64,000 nt of DNA from Lewinellaceae bacterium (GCA_020636445.1 JACJXV010000004.1:62001-126000); one strand, 5' to 3'; positions 15,838 to 25,781 are shown, counted from the first letter of the stretch. The notes: a model not told the origin generated them from the sequence alone. Numbers and translations: made by a program.

Positions 15838-17367
15838 CTAAAAAGGAATATCCTCGTCCTCATTCATTTTGGAAGGGCGGGTGATAACATTTGGGAAGGG
15901 GTTGTCAAAAACATCACTCGGGAAAGCACCAAAATCGGGATCGTCGAGGTTGGAGAAGCGGGCAAACTGATCGGTAAAGCGCAGTTTAACCGTATCCGTG
16001 GCCCCGTTCCGGTGTTTCGCAACAATTACTTCTGCTACTCCTTTGAGGGATTGCCCTTGTTCATCTTCCAGAATCTGGTAGTATTCCGGCCGGTAGATAA
16101 ACGCTACGATATCGGCATCCTGTTCGATCGAACCCGATTCCCGCAAGTCAGATAACTGTGGGCGCTTACTGCCGCCGCGCACTTCGACAGCCCGGCTCAA
16201 CTGCGACAAAGCAATGACGGGGACTTCCAGTTCTTTGGCCAGCCCCTTCAGTGCCCGGGAGATAGCACTGACTTCCTGTTCACGATTCCCGCGTTGGTTT
16301 TCACCGCCCCCTGTCATCAGCTGGAGGTAGTCGATAATGATCATCTGAATATCGTACTGCATCTTCATCCGCCGGCATTTGGCGCGCAGTTCGAAAACGT
16401 TGATCCCCGGGGTATCGTCAATAAAAATTTGCGCATCGCTGATCCGTTCGATGGCGGTACGCAGCTGTTGCCATTCGTATTCTTCGAGCTTCCCGCTCCG
16501 CATTTTGCTGAGGGAGATTTCGGCTTCCATCGAAATCAAACGCTGGGCGAGCTGGAGCGACGACATTTCCAGCGAAAAGAGGGCAACCGGCTTTTTAAAA
16601 TCTACGGATGAGTTCTTGGCTAACGACAAGACGAAAGAGGTTTTCCCCATACCGGGGCGGGCCGCAATGATAATGAGGTCCGAAGGCTGCCAACCGGAAG
16701 TCAGCCGGTCTAAGTTGGTGAACCCCGTAGGGATCCCCGTCAGGCCATCTTCCTTGGTTTTTAGCTCCTCCATCTGCTTGAGCGCCTTGGAGGCCAGGGA
16801 GCCCATCGCTTCCACGGTGCGGGTCATGTTTTTTTCCGCAATGGAGAACAGGCCCTGTTCCGCATCATCCAGCAAATCGAACACATCGGTGGTGTCCTCG
16901 TAGGCATCGCGGATAATATCGGTAGATACCCGGATCAATTCCCGCTGGATATACTTTTGGGAAATGAGGCGGGCGTGGTATTCCAGGTTAGCCGCTGAAG
17001 CCACTTTGTTGGTAAGCTCCACCAGGTAGTAGGGCCCGCCGATGGCTTCCAGATGTGCCGTTTTTTTCAGTTCTTCGGTGACGGTTAGCAGATCTACGGG
17101 CTGTGACCGCTCAAACAAGCGCAGCATAGCCCGGTAGATGAGTTGGTGTGCTTCCAGATAAAAACTCTCCGGCTGCAGGATATCCAGCACTACAGAGATC
17201 GCGTCTTTATCGAGCATGGTAGCCCCCAATACCGCCTCCTCCAATGGCACGGCCTGGGGCGGCTTGCGCCCAAAGACGTAATTGGACAGGTCTTCACTGC
17301 GCCGCCGCGTCTGCGGCCGCTGCCGACCTGCGTCTTTACGACTAGAGGTATCTTTGGGTTCTGCCAT
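15838..17367 (-). CDS. dnaB: Replicative DNA helicase DnaB
   Basis: 509 residues. The N-terminal DnaB domain (about 35-140, beginning VPLEEAVLGATMLDKDA) is followed by a linker and a RecA-type ATPase. The Walker A is ARPGMGKTSF, the Walker B region is MIIIDYLQLM, and the downstream motifs ALSQLSRAVE, RPQLSDLRESGSIEQDAD and VIVAKHRNGATDTV are all present. It unwinds DNA ahead of the replisome as a ring hexamer. The basic first 30 residues and acidic C-terminal tail (NEDEDIPF) are normal for the phylum. No intein is seen at the usual Walker A or DLRESG sites. Confidence 0.97.
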   Translation of the reverse strand: MAEPKDTSSRKDAGRQRPQTRRRSEDLSNYVFGRKPPQAVPLEEAVLGATMLDKDAISVVLDILQPESFYLEAHQLIYRAMLRLFERSQPVDLLTVTEELKKTAHLEAIGGPYYLVELTNKVASAANLEYHARLISQKYIQRELIRVSTDIIRDAYEDTTDVFDLLDDAEQGLFSIAEKNMTRTVEAMGSLASKALKQMEELKTKEDGLTGIPTGFTNLDRLTSGWQPSDLIIIAARPGMGKTSFVLSLAKNSSVDFKKPVALFSLEMSSLQLAQRLISMEAEISLSKMRSGKLEEYEWQQLRTAIERISDAQIFIDDTPGINVFELRAKCRRMKMQYDIQMIIIDYLQLMTGGGENQRGNREQEVSAISRALKGLAKELEVPVIALSQLSRAVEVRGGSKRPQLSDLRESGSIEQDADIVAFIYRPEYYQILEDEQGQSLKGVAEVIVAKHRNGATDTVKLRFTDQFARFSNLDDPDFGAFPSDVFDNPFPNVITRPSKMNEDEDIPF

Positions 17368-17501
17368 CTGTTTTGGTGTGGAAACTTATGCGGATAAAAG
17401 TACGGCTTTTCCCTGGCAATCACCAGTAGGAAAAAGAATTCCTGCTAAGAAAGTTCCCTGGCTGGAGAGGTAGGAATTTCGCTGGGGAATCCTGTCTTCG
17501 G

Positions 17502-18011
17502 CTAAAGGACAAAAGAAATGGTATATTGAATATTCACCGGACGCCCACGACTGCCCCCGAGGTCCCAAAAAAATTTCATAGCTGTAAATTGATCCAGAAT
17601 AGCTTTTATATTTATTCCATCCTGCCCAGGAGTTGTATCGAGGACGATGGTAGAGCTTTTCAGGCGACCATCGCTACCAATTATATAATTAATACTTACT
17701 TTTCCCGGGGTGAGGGGTAAATCCTTGGGCAGCAGGTCGTGAACGATCTTTCGAATTTTAGTATCCTGACAAGCCATTTTGCGTGTATCCCATTGTTCTT
17801 TGGTTTCACCGAAAGCTTTTGGAAGATCGTAGCAGCCGACGATATAAGGCATCTGTTCTACCTTGATGAAAACCTCATTATCATCCGTTGGGGGAGAAGG
17901 CGGCGGGGGTGGTGGCGGTGGAATTTGCCCCCGGACAATGCTGCCGACCAATACCAAACTGATGATCACTAATACGATCAACCTGCTACATAAAAGACTT
18001 TTCCCACTCAT
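17502..18011 (-). CDS. TonB C-terminal-like exported protein
   Basis: 169 residues with a signal peptide or membrane anchor (about 8-27), then a polyproline run (eight prolines followed by SPP). A segment EVFIKVEQMPYIVGCYDL follows, resembling the VEEMPxFPGC start of Bacteroidota energy-transducer TonB-like proteins. The last 70 residues (VSINYIIGSDGRLKSSTIVLD to the end) fit the TonB C-terminal fold. In the phylum many such proteins are not the true TonB of an ExbBD complex but periplasmic proteins or sensor-coupled ones; with no exbB/exbD nearby the partner is unknown. Confidence 0.6.
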   Translation of the reverse strand: MSGKSLLCSRLIVLVIISLVLVGSIVRGQIPPPPPPPPSPPTDDNEVFIKVEQMPYIVGCYDLPKAFGETKEQWDTRKMACQDTKIRKIVHDLLPKDLPLTPGKVSINYIIGSDGRLKSSTIVLDTTPGQDGINIKAILDQFTAMKFFWDLGGSRGRPVNIQYTISFVL

Positions 18012-18564
18012 TTAGGTTTCACTTTATATATTCCATGCGGCCCTGGCCTGCGTAAAAACCAGTACCTCATCGCGAACCCTTCCTCTCCGGCAAGGAATTT
18101 GGGTGTTCCGGAAAGTTGTTTTCGCTGCTATTGTCTTGTCAGGATCATGTTTTACGTGTGCCATTTCTCTTTTCTGAAGGTACAAAAGACTAACGATTAA
18201 TCAATTGGCCAGGGTTCCTTTTGAGGATGGTGCTTAGGCAGGTATCACCCGTCAGGTCTTTTTTGCCCGGGGAATGAGCCACAATCCTCTTTAATGCCAA
18301 TCCCTTTAATACCTGAGTTGCGGGGGAACATTTCCTTTCTCCTGCTGTTTCACTTTGAGGAAACAGCCTGTAGAAAATATATCCAGCTAAACCATTCCTC
18401 ATTTCATTCCGGGTAATCGCATTACCGGCTTTCAGCTTGCGGATATCCAGCGGATAATAAACGGTGTTCGGTGGCGGGAAATGGCCAAAAATCGTACCTT
18501 TGCTGGCGCTATAACCAAATACTGGCAAATGTTTTGTTAACTCTCCAAAAATCATTCCGCAACT
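18012..18564. other. Long non-coding or decayed stretch upstream of aconitase
   Basis: No convincing gene. A minus-strand frame (stop at 18190, open to 18690) overlaps the aconitase start. It contains a protein-like segment (NTVYYPLDIRKLKAGNAI and following) but has no recognisable family, signal or start codon at a sensible place. It may be a relic. Confidence 0.3.
18495..18502 (+). promoter_or_regulatory. -7 promoter element for aconitase
   Basis: TACCTTTG matches TAnnTTTG exactly and lies 62 bases before the aconitase ATG. No well-placed -33 TTTG is visible. Confidence 0.4.
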
Positions 18565-20832
18565 ATGCCTTTCGATATTGAGATGATCCGGGCATTCTAT
18601 GCCGCCCTGCCTCAGCGCATCAAAGCCGCCAAAGAAGTCCTTGGCCGCCCTTTGACGCTGGCCGAAAAAATATTGTATGCCCACCTGCACGCCGATTCAC
18701 CGCTGCAGAACTATAACCGGGGTAAAGACTATGTCTTTTTTGCTCCTGATCGGGTGGCTATGCAGGATGCTACCGCTCAGATGGCCTTGCTGCAATTCAT
18801 GACCTGTGGGCTGGAAAAAACAGCGGTACCTTCAACAGTACACTGTGATCACCTCATTCAGGCAGAGGTTGGCGCCGCAACCGACCTGGCAACCGCACTG
18901 AAGGAAAACGACGAAGTGTACGATTTCCTGGCTGATGTTTCCAATAAATACGGTATTGGCTTCTGGAAGCCCGGTGCCGGGATTATCCACCAGATCGTAC
19001 TGGAAAATTATGCCTTCCCCGGTGCTATGATGATTGGTACCGACTCCCACACGCCCAATGCGGGTGGTCTTGGTATGGTTGCCATTGGGGTAGGTGGTGC
19101 CGATGCGGTTGACGTCATGGCCGGTATGGCCTGGGAACTGAAAATGCCCAAACTGATCGGGGTTAAACTGACCGGAAAACTCAGCGGCTGGACGTCCTCC
19201 AAAGATGTCATCCTCAAGGTTGCGGGTATCCTGACCGTAAAAGGAGGCACCGGAGCTATCGTTGAATATTTCGGCCCGGGTGCTGAGTCGTTATCGTGTA
19301 CCGGCAAAGGTACGATTTGCAATATGGGTGCCGAGATCGGGGCCACCACTTCCACCTTCGGGTATGACGACTCGATGAGTCGCTACCTGCGGTCAACCGA
19401 TCGGGAAGAAGTCGCGGTATTGGCTGATGGCGTCCGTGAACACCTCACCGGTGATGCAGAATGCTACGCTCATCCGGAAAAATACTTCGATCAGGTAATC
19501 GAAATTGACCTGTCGACGCTGGAGCCTCACGTTAATGGCCCGTACACGCCCGACCTGGCATGGCCTATTTCCAAGTTTGCTCAGGCTGTCAAAGAAAATG
19601 GCTATCCGCAGAAGCTGGAAGTTGGTTTGATCGGTTCCTGTACCAACTCTTCCTACGAAGACTTGGATCGTGCCGCATCCATTGCCCGGCAGGCCAAAAC
19701 CAAAAAACTAAAAACCAAGGCGGAATTTACGATTACGCCCGGCTCCGAGCAGATTCGTTATACGGTGAACCGCGACGGCCAACTCGATGCCTTCGAGGAA
19801 ATTGGTGGTGTCGTGATGGCCAATGCCTGTGGACCCTGTATCGGCCAGTGGGCTCGTCATACCGACGACCCTACCCGTGCCAACTCGATTATTACATCAT
19901 TCAACCGTAACTTTGCCAAGCGCAACGATGGTAACCCGGCAACGCGCTCCTTTGTAGCTTCTCCTGAAATCGTTACCGCCATGGCTATTGCCGGTGATCT
20001 GACCTTCAATCCGCTGACGGATACCCTCATCAACGAGGATGGGCAGGCCGTAAAGTTGGATCCACCTTCGGGGGTTGAATTGCCTCCCAAAGGGTTCGAC
20101 GTGGAAGATGCCGGCTTTAATGCCCCATCACCCAATGGCGGTGACATCCAGATTAATGTTGCCCCGGATTCCGACCGGATCCAGTTGCTGACGCCCTTCA
20201 AACCGATTACGGAGGACCAACTGACCGGCATGCGCACGCTGATCAAAGCGAAAGGCAAGTGTACCACCGACCATATTTCGATGGCCGGCCCCTGGCTTAC
20301 CTACCGGGGTCACCTGCAGAATATTGCCAAGAATACCTTTATCAGCGCCATTAATTATTTTAATGGTGAAATGAATAAGGTACTTAACCTCGTCACCGGA
20401 GAATATATGGCGGTTCCTGATTCAGGACTGGCTTATCGCGATGCCGGTGTCAGTACCGTTGTTTTTGGTGAAGAAAACTACGGCGAAGGGTCCTCCCGCG
20501 AGCACGCTGCTATGCAGCCGCGTTTCCTGGGGGTTAAGGCGGTGATTGTTAAATCCTTTGCCCGGATCCACGAGACCAACCTCAAGAAGCAAGGGATGTT
20601 GGCCCTGACCTTCATCAATACGGAGGATTACGAAAAGATTCGCCAGGATGATACCATCGACATTCGGGGCTTTGCTACCATGCAACCAGGGAAGCCGTTA
20701 ACGATAGTCCTGCACCACAGCGATGGTACCGAGGATCGTTTCGACGTGGCTCACACCTATAACGAACAGCAGATTGAATGGGTCCGCGCAGGTTCCGCCC
20801 TGAACAAGATCCGCATGGAATTGCAAAAATAA
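18565..20832 (+). CDS. acn: Aconitate hydratase
   Basis: 755 residues, the length of the mitochondrial-type aconitase common in Bacteroidota. It isomerises citrate to isocitrate in the TCA cycle using a [4Fe-4S] cluster. The three cluster cysteines are in GSCTNSSYED and ANACGPCIGQW. Substrate and swivel-domain motifs are present: TDSHTPNAGGLGM, FNRNFAKRNDGN, DHISMAGPW and YGEGSSREHAAMQPR. It stands alone with its own promoter-like element and a terminator 37 bases after the stop. 2-Oxoglutarate dehydrogenase E2, a later TCA enzyme, is encoded at 51.1-52.3 kb. Confidence 0.96.
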   Translation: MPFDIEMIRAFYAALPQRIKAAKEVLGRPLTLAEKILYAHLHADSPLQNYNRGKDYVFFAPDRVAMQDATAQMALLQFMTCGLEKTAVPSTVHCDHLIQAEVGAATDLATALKENDEVYDFLADVSNKYGIGFWKPGAGIIHQIVLENYAFPGAMMIGTDSHTPNAGGLGMVAIGVGGADAVDVMAGMAWELKMPKLIGVKLTGKLSGWTSSKDVILKVAGILTVKGGTGAIVEYFGPGAESLSCTGKGTICNMGAEIGATTSTFGYDDSMSRYLRSTDREEVAVLADGVREHLTGDAECYAHPEKYFDQVIEIDLSTLEPHVNGPYTPDLAWPISKFAQAVKENGYPQKLEVGLIGSCTNSSYEDLDRAASIARQAKTKKLKTKAEFTITPGSEQIRYTVNRDGQLDAFEEIGGVVMANACGPCIGQWARHTDDPTRANSIITSFNRNFAKRNDGNPATRSFVASPEIVTAMAIAGDLTFNPLTDTLINEDGQAVKLDPPSGVELPPKGFDVEDAGFNAPSPNGGDIQINVAPDSDRIQLLTPFKPITEDQLTGMRTLIKAKGKCTTDHISMAGPWLTYRGHLQNIAKNTFISAINYFNGEMNKVLNLVTGEYMAVPDSGLAYRDAGVSTVVFGEENYGEGSSREHAAMQPRFLGVKAVIVKSFARIHETNLKKQGMLALTFINTEDYEKIRQDDTIDIRGFATMQPGKPLTIVLHHSDGTEDRFDVAHTYNEQQIEWVRAGSALNKIRMELQK

Positions 20833-20869
20833 TACGGCATTCTCGGTAAGCGAGATATAGCTATTTGAA

Positions 20870-20908
20870 CGAGGCACTCCCGCGCAAGCAGGGGTGCCTC
20901 GTTATTTT
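20870..20908 (+). terminator. Terminator after aconitase
   Basis: CGAGGCAC(T)CCC pairs with GGGGTGCCTCG across a short loop and is followed by TTATTTT. It starts 37 bases after the stop. Confidence 0.75.
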
Positions 20909-20924
20909 ACCCACCCTAAAGCAT

Positions 20925-20953
20925 TTTGATTTTTCATGGAATCCTTATCTTCA
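20925..20953 (+). promoter_or_regulatory. Putative mscL promoter
   Basis: TTTG at 20925-20928 is separated by 17 bases from TATCTTCA at 20946-20953. The spacing fits the Bacteroidota promoter; the -7 box is an imperfect match. It lies 40 bases before the mscL ATG. Confidence 0.35.
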
Positions 20954-20993
20954 GCGGGAGATAAACCTATTAAAAAACCAATTGACAACAATC

Positions 20994-21428
20994 ATGCTGA
21001 AAGAATTTAAAGACTTTGCCTTGAAGGGTAATATGCTCGACATGGCCATTGGTATCGTCATCGGTGCCGCCTTTGGAACCATTATTTCCTCCCTGGTTGC
21101 CGACATTCTTATGCCGATCCTGTCTACGCTCACAGGATCCCCTGATTTTAGTAACCTCTTTATTGTGCTGAAAGAGCCGGCAACGACCGACGGTGTCAAT
21201 ATGACATCACTGGCGGCTGTGCGTGAAGCAGGCGGAGTTGCCCTAGCCTATGGAACGTTTATGAATGCCTTGATTTCATTCCTCATAATAGCACTGGCGC
21301 TATTCTTCGTTGTCAAAGGAATGAACTCCCTGAAGAAAAAGGAAGCCGCGGCAGCACCCGCCCCGCCTCCCGGACCCTCCGCAGAGGAGCTACTCGCCGA
21401 AATTCGCGATCTGCTGAAGAAGCAGTAG
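20994..21428 (+). CDS. mscL: Large-conductance mechanosensitive channel MscL
   Basis: 144 residues from ATG 20994 (the frame opens at 20865, but those residues come from the terminator region). MLKEFKDFALKGNMLDMAIGIVIGAAFGTIISSLVADILMP is the conserved MscL start and first transmembrane helix. The second helix is at about 84-105 (FMNALISFLIIALALFFVV). A Pro/Ala-rich linker then leads to the amphipathic C-terminal bundle (SAEELLAEIRDLLKK). The channel opens under membrane tension to release solutes during hypo-osmotic shock. It is monocistronic, with hairpins on both sides. Confidence 0.95.
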   Translation: MLKEFKDFALKGNMLDMAIGIVIGAAFGTIISSLVADILMPILSTLTGSPDFSNLFIVLKEPATTDGVNMTSLAAVREAGGVALAYGTFMNALISFLIIALALFFVVKGMNSLKKKEAAAAPAPPPGPSAEELLAEIRDLLKKQ

Positions 21429-21440
21429 TAGGGAAATCAG

Positions 21441-21521
21441 CCCGCCTGTGCTAAGCTTCGGCGGGTAAAAAATTGGAAACTAGAAATTAGAAATTGGATC
21501 TCTAATTTCTAGTTTCCAATT
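21441..21521. repeat. Two adjacent hairpins between convergent mscL and ligA
   Basis: A CCCGCC...GGCGGG hairpin (21441-21465) followed by TAAAAA is next to a second palindrome with perfect 21-base arms at 21471-21491 and 21501-21521 and a 9-base loop. The second is symmetrical enough to act as a terminator for both genes. Confidence 0.75.
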
Positions 21522-21526
21522 TCTCA

Positions 21527-23662
21527 TTACGCAAACAGCGCGAGGAATTCATCCTCGGTCATGACTTCCACCGTGCCTAATTCCCGGGCTTTTTTGAGTT
21601 TGGAACCCGCGTTCTCGCCTACTACTAAAATATTGAGGTTGCTACTTACGGCACTGAGGTTTTTGGCACCTGCTGCTTCGGCTTTCATCTGTGCTTCCTT
21701 GCGCCCCATCCGTTGCAGGGTTCCGGTGAATAAGATTGTTTTGCCCGCCAGCGGCCCATCGCCACTATGCAGCGCCGGACGGTCTTCATCGGTTTGCTGC
21801 ATATTCACCCCTAAGGATTCCATTTCCCGGAGTAAAGCCACATTCGCCGGGTTGGCAAAATAAGCCATCACATTTTCCGCCACAACGGGGCCAACGTCCT
21901 TGATGTGCATAAACCGGTCGAGGTCCCAATCCGCCAGCTCCAAAACATGATGTATTTCTGCCGCCAGGAGCTTGGATACTTTTTTCCCCAAGTGATGGAT
22001 ACTAAGGCTGTGCAGGAGTCGATGAATCGGGTTTTGTTTGGCTTTTTCAATAGCGGCCTCCAGGTTAGTTGCTGATTTTTCGCCAAACCCTTCAAGCTGA
22101 GCAATCGCGCTATAATCCAGCCGGTATACATCAGCCATGGTCCGAATCCACCCTAGTTCATAGAATCGCTCGACAATCGATTTCCCCATCCCTTCAATAT
22201 CCATTGCGTCCTTGGAAACATGGAAGATGATGCGTTGTAAATCCTGAGCACCACAGACACAATGGGGGCAGCGCCAGGCGGCCTCCCCCGCTTCCCTGAC
22301 CAGTGCAACCGGGGTTGCTGTGTCGTTGATCGGGCAGTTTTCAGGAAAAACAATGGGCGTTTCCGAGCCATCGCGCAGCTCGGGCATTGCTTTTACAATA
22401 TACGGAATCACATCTCCCGCCCGCTCTACCAGAACGGTATCCCCAAGATGTAAGTCTTTACCAGTGATAAAGTCTTCGTTGTGCAGGGAAACGGAGCTAA
22501 CCGTTACCCCGGCAAGTTGTACGGGCTCTATTTTCGCTACTGGCGTAATTGAGCCTATTTTCCCAACCTGGTACTCTACCTGCATCAGGCGCGAGGTGGC
22601 CTGTTTGGCCTGAAATTTAAATGCAATGGCCCAGCGGGGATGGTGTGCTGTTGACCCACTGCGCTCCTGCAATTCCCGGCTATTGAGCTTAACTACCATC
22701 CCGTCGATTTCGTAGGCATAGGTTTCGCGCTGCGCTTGCCAATATTGGCAAAAGGCAACGGCTTCGGCGATGTTACGACACAGTTTGCGTTCCTGATCCG
22801 GCACTTTGAATCCTAGCTGGGCCAGCAGGTCGAGGCTTTCCCAGTGGGTATTAAACTGCTGCAGCAGCGAATTTCCAGCGCTGTCCTCTGCATACCCAAG
22901 GGTGTATACAAAAGCTTCCAAACCGCGCTTGGCCACTTCCCGGGGATCCTTCATGCGGAGGCCCCCAGTTGCCGTGTTACGGGGGTTGGCGAACAGCGTC
23001 AGGCCTTCTTCCTGCCGTTCTGCATTGATTTTTGTAAAAATATCTTTGCGAATAAGCACCTCACCCCGCAATTCCACCCGGTAGATTCCATACTGGCTAA
23101 ATCCTGCTTTCAAGGGAATAGAACGAATAACGCGGGCATTGCCTGTCATTTCTTCCCCTTCGCGCCCATTGCCTCGGGTAGCGGCCCGCACCAGCTGATC
23201 ATTCTCATAAACCAGGGCAATACTACCCCCATCAAATTTAGGCTCAACACCGTATTCCAGGTCGGCATCCATCGGCAAGTTGAGCAGTCGCTTGAGTTGC
23301 TGGTCCCATTCATTCAAGTCATCGGCATTATACGAATTGGCCAGCGAAAGCATAGGCACCAAATGCTCAACGGTGGGGAAGTCATTGGCCAGGTCGGCAC
23401 TTACTCGTTGGGACGGAGAATCCGCCGTTACCCATTCCGGGTGAGCCTCCTCTATCGCCTCCAGTTGCTTGTAAAGCAGGTCGTATTCATAATCACTAAC
23501 GGTGGGATCGTTCAGGATGTAATACCGCCACTCATGATAGACAATGAGCTTGCGCAAATCAACCAGCTGCCGATCAGGAGCTTGCTTACGCTGGGCTGAT
23601 TCCTGATCAAGGTAGGCTTTCGATAACTCAAACAATGATTTTTGCTCATCCGGGCTATACAT
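21527..23662 (-). CDS. ligA: NAD-dependent DNA ligase LigA
   Basis: 711 residues. The order is: domain Ia (YHEWRYYILNDPTVSDYEYD) for NAD; adenylation domain with the AMP-accepting Lys142 in EPKFDGGSIAL; OB fold; zinc finger; four helix-hairpin-helix motifs; and a C-terminal BRCT domain (GPLAGKTILFTGTLQRMGRKEA). It seals nicks in replication and repair. The zinc finger is unusual. The first CxxC is CPIN, so the second expected Cys is Asn, while the downstream part reads CPHCVCGAQ with an extra Cys. It faces mscL, with a double hairpin between their ends. Confidence 0.95.
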   Translation of the reverse strand: MYSPDEQKSLFELSKAYLDQESAQRKQAPDRQLVDLRKLIVYHEWRYYILNDPTVSDYEYDLLYKQLEAIEEAHPEWVTADSPSQRVSADLANDFPTVEHLVPMLSLANSYNADDLNEWDQQLKRLLNLPMDADLEYGVEPKFDGGSIALVYENDQLVRAATRGNGREGEEMTGNARVIRSIPLKAGFSQYGIYRVELRGEVLIRKDIFTKINAERQEEGLTLFANPRNTATGGLRMKDPREVAKRGLEAFVYTLGYAEDSAGNSLLQQFNTHWESLDLLAQLGFKVPDQERKLCRNIAEAVAFCQYWQAQRETYAYEIDGMVVKLNSRELQERSGSTAHHPRWAIAFKFQAKQATSRLMQVEYQVGKIGSITPVAKIEPVQLAGVTVSSVSLHNEDFITGKDLHLGDTVLVERAGDVIPYIVKAMPELRDGSETPIVFPENCPINDTATPVALVREAGEAAWRCPHCVCGAQDLQRIIFHVSKDAMDIEGMGKSIVERFYELGWIRTMADVYRLDYSAIAQLEGFGEKSATNLEAAIEKAKQNPIHRLLHSLSIHHLGKKVSKLLAAEIHHVLELADWDLDRFMHIKDVGPVVAENVMAYFANPANVALLREMESLGVNMQQTDEDRPALHSGDGPLAGKTILFTGTLQRMGRKEAQMKAEAAGAKNLSAVSSNLNILVVGENAGSKLKKARELGTVEVMTEDEFLALFA

Positions 23663-23896
23663 GCAGGGTGCGTTTTTGGCTGCCTAAAAATACGAAACCA
23701 ACGGAAAACAGGACTAAGAATTCGCAATGTATGTACGGGCATCGTTCCGGGGCAAATCAGCCTGGCATCAACGTGTCACCAGGCAAGATGTTAACACTGC
23801 GCAGGAAATTGCCAAAATCTTCCCGAAGATTCCCGGAATTCCCGTAAATTCTCCAAAGCATCCCTCGGGTTGCTTCCCTTACCAGCTTAATGTACC

Positions 23897-25570
23897 ATGA
23901 AAACCAATCCTTTGCAGCGATATCTCTTTTTAACCCTGATCGCCATTTCCCTATGGCATTGCCAGCCGACCTCAACACCGGCGGATATTATTTATGAAAA
24001 CGGTGTGATCTGGACCGGTGATGCAGCAACTCCGCAAGCTACGGCATTAGCTGTTCGCGGCGATAGCCTGGTGTACGTGGGGGATGATCCCAAAGCCTGG
24101 AAGGGACCAAACACACAGGTTGTCGATTTACAGGGAGCTTTCGTAACGCCTGGCTTTATCGATAATCACACCCATTTTTTCATGGGGGGCTTTCAGCTCG
24201 CCAGTGTTAACCTGCGCAACGCTAAAACCCCCGCGGAATTCATCCAGCGCATTGCTGACTTTGCGAAATCCCTGGAACCAGGCCAATGGATTCTAAATGG
24301 CGATTGGGATCATGAAAACTGGGGGGGAGAACTCCCCCGTAAAGAATGGATTGATTCGGTAACCACCCGCAATCCGGTATTCGTAACCCGAATGGACGGC
24401 CACATGTCCCTGGCGAACTCCCAAGCGCTGGAATTGGCGGGCATTACCCGGAGTACATCGGCAATAGCTGGGGGAACCATCATTCGGGACGCCCAGGGTG
24501 TCCCTACGGGAATTCTTAAGGATGAAGCCATGAATCCTGTTTTTCGGGTAATTCCGGCCCCTTCCGATGCAGAGATGGACGAAGCACTGCGGCGGGCCAT
24601 GGACCATGCCGTCTCGCTGGGCGTCACGCAAATCAATGATGTGGGTTCTTTCGGTGGTTGGCCTGATTTAGCAACCTTCCGGCGGGCGCGGGCGAAAGAT
24701 GCGTTGAAAATCCGGGTATATTCCCTGGTAACCCTGGCCAGTTGGCGCCGGCTCGACAGTCTGGTAACCACCGAAGGCCGCGGTGATCACTGGCTCCATT
24801 GGGGTGGCCTCAAGGGATTTGTTGACGGTTCGCTGGGATCTACTACCGCCTGGTTTTACGATCCATATGTCGACGAACCCGAAACCAGCGGCCTCCTGGT
24901 CAATGATACGGCGGCTTTACGGCAGTGGATTATCCAGGCTGATTCGGCCCAACTGCAGGTGGCGGTGCATGCTATAGGTGACAGGGCCAACGATTGGCTA
25001 CTGCAGGTGTATGCATTAGCCGCGCAGCGAAACGGGCCGCGCGATCGCCGTTTTCGCATTGAACATGCCCAACACCTCACGCGGGAAGCTATCCGTCAAT
25101 TCGCCTCCCAAGGAGTAGTTCCTTCTATGCAGCCCTACCACGCCATTGATGACGGCCGCTGGGCCGCCAAACGCATTGGCCCGGAACGGATACTTACAAC
25201 CTATGCTTTCCGGTCCTTACTTGATGCCGGCGCCCCGCTGACGTTCGGTTCCGACTGGACAGTAGCCCCTATCTCGCCTCTCCAGGGTATTTATGCGGCC
25301 GTAACTCGCCAAACGCTGGATGGTGCCAACCCCGGGGGGTGGGTTCCCGGCGAAAAGATCACGGTAGAGGAGGCATTGCGCTGCTATACGGCGAATAATG
25401 CCTATGCCGCCTTCATGGAAGGAAAAACAGGCGTCTTGAAAGCAGGGATGCTCGCCGATTTTGTAGTGCTTGGGCAAAATTTGCTCACCATTGCTCCGGA
25501 GGACATCAAAAAGGTACCCATTCTCCGCACGGTTGTCGGGGGAAAAACCATGTTTGAAGCCTCCAAGTAA
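23897..25570 (+). CDS. YtcJ-like amidohydrolase, lipoprotein
   Basis: 557 residues. The start is a lipoprotein signal ending ISLWHC, so the enzyme is probably anchored outside the cytoplasm. The amidohydrolase_3 (YtcJ) layout is clear: DIIYENGVIWTGD at the start of the small beta domain, the metal pair in DNHTHF, an FRIEHAQH metal histidine, the GSDW aspartate and the closing GKTGVLKAGMLADFVVL. Family members hydrolyse amides or related C-N bonds using one or two metals; the natural substrates of the YtcJ branch are poorly known. It stands alone, with GC-rich hairpins after its stop. Confidence 0.85.
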   Translation: MKTNPLQRYLFLTLIAISLWHCQPTSTPADIIYENGVIWTGDAATPQATALAVRGDSLVYVGDDPKAWKGPNTQVVDLQGAFVTPGFIDNHTHFFMGGFQLASVNLRNAKTPAEFIQRIADFAKSLEPGQWILNGDWDHENWGGELPRKEWIDSVTTRNPVFVTRMDGHMSLANSQALELAGITRSTSAIAGGTIIRDAQGVPTGILKDEAMNPVFRVIPAPSDAEMDEALRRAMDHAVSLGVTQINDVGSFGGWPDLATFRRARAKDALKIRVYSLVTLASWRRLDSLVTTEGRGDHWLHWGGLKGFVDGSLGSTTAWFYDPYVDEPETSGLLVNDTAALRQWIIQADSAQLQVAVHAIGDRANDWLLQVYALAAQRNGPRDRRFRIEHAQHLTREAIRQFASQGVVPSMQPYHAIDDGRWAAKRIGPERILTTYAFRSLLDAGAPLTFGSDWTVAPISPLQGIYAAVTRQTLDGANPGGWVPGEKITVEEALRCYTANNAYAAFMEGKTGVLKAGMLADFVVLGQNLLTIAPEDIKKVPILRTVVGGKTMFEASK

Positions 25571-25637
25571 TGGTTCATTATTATGTATAAGCTTTGTTCA
25601 GTACAATTTTGGGGTTCAACAAGGCAAAAAACGCAGG

Positions 25638-25690
25638 CGACGCAGCGCGTCGGCGAGGCTTTTTAACGATGTGGAGGCCCAAAAGGGCCT
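25638..25690 (+). terminator. Tandem terminator-like hairpins
   Basis: CGACG/CGTCG (25638-25652) is followed by GGCTTTTT. A second hairpin AGGCCC-AAAA-GGGCCT lies at 25675-25690. Both are downstream of the amidohydrolase gene. Confidence 0.45.
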
Positions 25691-25781
25691 GAAATAAGGT
25701 ATAGATAATGGTGAATCATTACTTAAAGACCATTAAAAAAAAACGATTCAAACCTGATTATTGACTCAACCCATATACCCT

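Noticed and set aside
18190..18690. Minus-strand open frame of 166 codons
   Set aside because: It overlaps the well-supported aconitase start, has no family or sensible start, and only part looks protein-like; kept only as a possible relic in the region note.
22844..23599. Plus-strand open frame of 251 codons
   Set aside because: It lies wholly inside ligA on the opposite strand and has no recognisable motif; a shadow.
23663..23896. Short open frames between ligA and the amidohydrolase
   Set aside because: Under 80 codons, overlapping each other on both strands, with no signal or family.
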